A stretch of DNA of 43,095 nucleotides, from positions 1 to 43,095 of the forward strand of contig NZ_NHRY01000038.1 in NCBI RefSeq assembly GCF_002937115.1, in the 5' to 3' direction. Shown here piece by piece: positions 42,166-43,095 of the stretch. Made by a program: the position numbers and the translations under genes. The DNA comes from Rhodopila globiformis (GTDB taxonomy: Bacteria > Pseudomonadota > Alphaproteobacteria > Acetobacterales > Acetobacteraceae). The notes beneath the pieces were generated by a model. It ran no database searches. It was not told the origin of the DNA and saw only the letters and a program-made list of their open reading frames with translations. How positions within the stretch are numbered: the first letter of the stretch is position 1; every line of letters begins with the position of its first letter.

Positions 42166-42978
42166 ATGTGGCCTGCCATCCCTCGCCAGCTTGCGGGATT
42201 GATTGCCGGTGCAATGCTGCTGTTGCCGATCGGCAGCGCATGGGCTGCCAGTCCGTACTTCCCGGATCCGACCTATAGTTCGACGCGATACAACGACGAC
42301 TTCACTTATCTGGCCAATAAGTCAAAAGGCACAGATGCCTGGGACATGTTCAAGTACATGCCCATCGCCGACAGCCCGTACGGCCCGACCTATCTCAGCT
42401 TCAGCGGCGAGGTACGGGAACGTTTTGAATCGTACCTGAATCCGAACTTCGGCATCAGGGCGCCGAAAAGCAACGCCTACCTGTTGCAGCGGTTGGTTCT
42501 GGGCGCCGACCTGCACATGACCGATTACTTTCGCGCATTTATACAAGTTGGTGAGTGGGATCGCCTGGGCAATCGCGGCCTGCCCTCCACCACGGACATC
42601 AATCATCTCGACATGCTCCAGGGCTTCGTCGACATCCGTCCGCCGCTGCCCGTGCCAACCGTCAACCTGCCGATTTTCCGCATTGGGCGGGAGGAGATCC
42701 TGTTCGGCTACCAGCGCCTCGTCGCCGTGCGCGAGGGGCCCAATGTGCGCCGGGCCTTCGACGTCTTCCGCTTCATCGAGCAATGGGGCGGCGCGACGTT
42801 CAACCTGCTGGGCGTCCGCCCGGTGGCCAATTCCATCGGCGTGTTCGACGACCATACCAACATGAACCAGCTCCTCTGGGGCGCCTATTTCACCGTGCCG
42901 CTTGGCCCGGCGATGAAAGCCGACCTGTATGAGCTGAACTCACTGCTGTCCGGTTCGCTGATCTTGGATCTTCGATAA
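42166..42978 (+). pseudogene. Alginate-export-like outer membrane porin, 3'-truncated
   Basis: 270 residues with a signal peptide (to SAWA at about 27). The start of an AlgE-like beta barrel follows: LSFSGEVRERFESYLNPNFG, YLLQRLVLGADLHMTDYFRA, DINHLDMLQGFVDIRP, RIGREEILFGYQRLVAVREG, WGGATFNLLGVRP. Family members are usually about 450 residues, so roughly the last 40 percent is missing. Soon after the stop, sequence resembling a later barrel strand (PQVSWDAD) runs into a palindrome at 43033. GAGG lies seven bases before the ATG. The 384-bp spacer upstream (41782-42165) shows no gene but is AT-rich in its last 120 bp. Confidence 0.78.
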
Positions 42979-43032
42979 CCGGCGGATACAGCAGACCGCA
43001 GGTTAGTTGGGACGCAGACGGCCTGTCTTCAT

Positions 43033-43095
43033 CGTCATGGCCCGGCTTGTCCGGGCCACCTATTCCAGCACGTGTGCCGCGACAGGTGGCCCGGA
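43033..43095. repeat. 80-bp palindrome, cut by the window end
   Basis: It starts CGTCATGGCCCGGCTTGTCC and continues through the loop into the right arm AGGTGGCCCGGA. It matches the hairpins at 17621-17700, 18046-18125 and 21624-21703. Whether the flanking 211-bp element is complete cannot be seen. Confidence 0.9.

Noticed and set aside
1-43095. Lanmodulin-like EF-hand protein or lanthanophore genes
   Set aside because: I looked for DxDxDG-type EF-hand proteins and a TonB receptor near the xox and Lut-like genes and saw none in this window.

Overview
The window is GC-rich alphaproteobacterial-type DNA. It suggests a facultative methylotroph with hydrogenase capacity, possibly from Rhodospirillales/Acetobacteraceae; that placement is inferred from gene content and gene style, not from any marker gene. 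No rRNA, tRNA or CRISPR array was recognised. Most genes sit in tight, translationally coupled operons. These are separated by spacers filled with highly repeated palindromes.

Layout. 1-230: 3' end of an IS630-type transposase and a palindromic element end. 418-11021: a C1 island. It holds a fused MfnB-like/FolB-like protein (methanofuran/pterin-type cofactor biosynthesis) and a lanthanide-type methanol dehydrogenase operon on the minus strand (xoxF-xoxG-xoxJ-CXXCW protein). Divergent from xoxF are a quinoprotein-associated zinc metallohydrolase and a SoxYZ-like carrier. A class I cytochrome c and several small exported Cys-containing proteins follow. 11120-17966: hydrogenase maturation operon on the minus strand (hupK/hoxV-like remnant-hypA-hypB-hypF-hypC-hypD-hypE); no hydrogenase structural gene is in the window. 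18519-24284: a type-I-secreted-like SGNH esterase, phosphofructokinase, and a LysR-DoxX-glutathionyl-hydroquinone reductase set. 24791-27479: a phospholipid N-methyltransferase-like enzyme, a small protein and an RMD1/YagE-like membrane protein. 27957-31467: an unusual overlapping gene pair, a PhoU/DUF47-tailed protein and a pyruvate phosphate dikinase-like protein lacking the PEP/pyruvate domain. 33373-40226: a second C1 block of seven overlapping genes. It has an ABC system of the PQQ-associated (Lut/Ped-like, probable lanthanide uptake) type, then a TauABC/SsuABC-like ABC transporter, and an EthD-like protein follows. 40599-42978: a frameshifted MFS transporter and a truncated alginate-export-like porin.

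How it fits together: XoxF oxidises methanol with PQQ and a lanthanide, XoxG takes the electrons, and XoxJ and the CXXCW/MBL/SoxYZ-like proteins are accessory. The 33-40 kb ABC genes probably supply the metal. The MfnB/FolB fusion would serve the downstream formaldehyde-oxidation cofactors.

The most striking non-gene signal is a nested family of mobile palindromes. A 78-bp and an 80-bp hairpin recur throughout. A 211-213 bp element with terminal inverted repeats carries the 80-bp hairpin and has inserted into other repeats with an 11-bp target duplication. Palindromes have also entered two hydrogenase-maturation genes without breaking the reading frame.
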